Shown one piece after another: positions 5,175 to 5,328 of a DNA stretch of 5,328 nucleotides; position 1 is the stretch's first letter; each line of letters opens with the position of its first letter. The position numbers were made by a program, and so were the translations under genes. Under the pieces are notes generated by a model that saw only the letters and a list, made by a program, of their open reading frames with translations, was not told the origin of the DNA and ran no database searches. Source of the stretch: Boseongicola sp. (GTDB lineage Bacteria > Pseudomonadota > Alphaproteobacteria > Rhodobacterales > Rhodobacteraceae); the NCBI GenBank assembly GCA_013042895.1, contig JABDPD010000087.1, forward strand, positions 1 through 5,328. The letters are read 5' to 3'.

Positions 5175-5328
5175 CAAAAGGATGAAGCGCTGGGCGCGCC
5201 GCGGAGGAGTCGTGCGGCGGCGCGTTTGACATTTGCGGTGAGGGGCGCGAGGGCGCCTCTGCCGATGCGGCTTGTTTGCCAGAAGAGCGGTGTGTCATGG
5301 GCGAGATCGGGGTGGAGTGTGACAAGGT
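5174..5328 (-). CDS. C-terminal 50 residues of an unidentified minus-strand protein (partial)
   Basis: Reading the minus strand from the window edge gives 50 open codons ending in TGA at 5174-5176. The start lies beyond base 5328. Coding is supported by codon use: all eight Leu codons are CTC or CTT, and third positions are mostly C or G. One other minus frame stops early. The remaining frame is also open to the window edge but reads as low-complexity Ser/Pro/Ala. The fragment has a LHPDLAHDTPLFWQTSRIG segment followed by a basic, Ala/Leu-rich helix (about residues 30-43) and a short Ser-rich tail. I do not recognise the family from this tail. The gene is convergent with yebC, with 57 bp between the stops. 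Confidence 0.65.
   Translation of the reverse strand, partial: LVTLHPDLAHDTPLFWQTSRIGRGALAPLTANVKRAAARLLRGAPSASSF

Overview
This 5.3-kb window looks like a chromosomal segment from an alphaproteobacterium, most likely the Rhodobacterales/Roseobacter group. Three things suggest this. The metallophosphoesterase has the form LTLGDHAFDQKDM, which I associate from memory with that group. The base composition is moderately GC-rich, with G-rich plus-strand genes. GC-rich hairpins fill the gaps between convergent genes. The assignment rests on recognition, not on a search.

Layout. At 1-24 there may be the last codons of an upstream plus-strand gene. A tightly packed plus-strand run follows: a YmdB/TIGR00282-type metallophosphoesterase (50-865), a ten-helix EamA/DMT-family permease (862-1779, overlapping the previous stop by 4 bp) and an SLC13/DASS-type anion permease with two central RCK_C (TrkA-C) domains (1786-3567). 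It ends at a hairpin that contains the permease stop codon. On the minus strand, convergent to it, lies a gene for an exported Ala/Lys/Glu-rich helical protein of unknown function (3584-4171). A 204-bp divergent intergenic region (4172-4375) follows, holding a 10-bp AT palindrome, a 22-bp inverted repeat with perfect 10-bp arms and a possible yebC promoter. Then comes yebC (4376-5116), a 57-bp gap with GC-rich hairpins, and the C-terminal 50 residues of a further minus-strand protein cut by the window edge (5174-5328).

How the parts relate. The first three genes are probably co-transcribed, but a signalling or nucleotide phosphodiesterase and two unrelated membrane transporters do not form an obvious pathway, so shared transcription is better supported than shared function. 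The coiled-coil gene and yebC are divergent and share one regulatory region, which is the least explained part of the window. Plus-strand genes favour G/T-ending codons and the two minus-strand genes favour C/A-ending codons, consistent with the plus strand being the replication leading strand here.

I found no CRISPR array, tRNA, rRNA, transposase or phage gene, and no clear previously undescribed system. The best candidates for novelty are the secreted Ala/Lys-rich protein and the inverted repeat between it and yebC.
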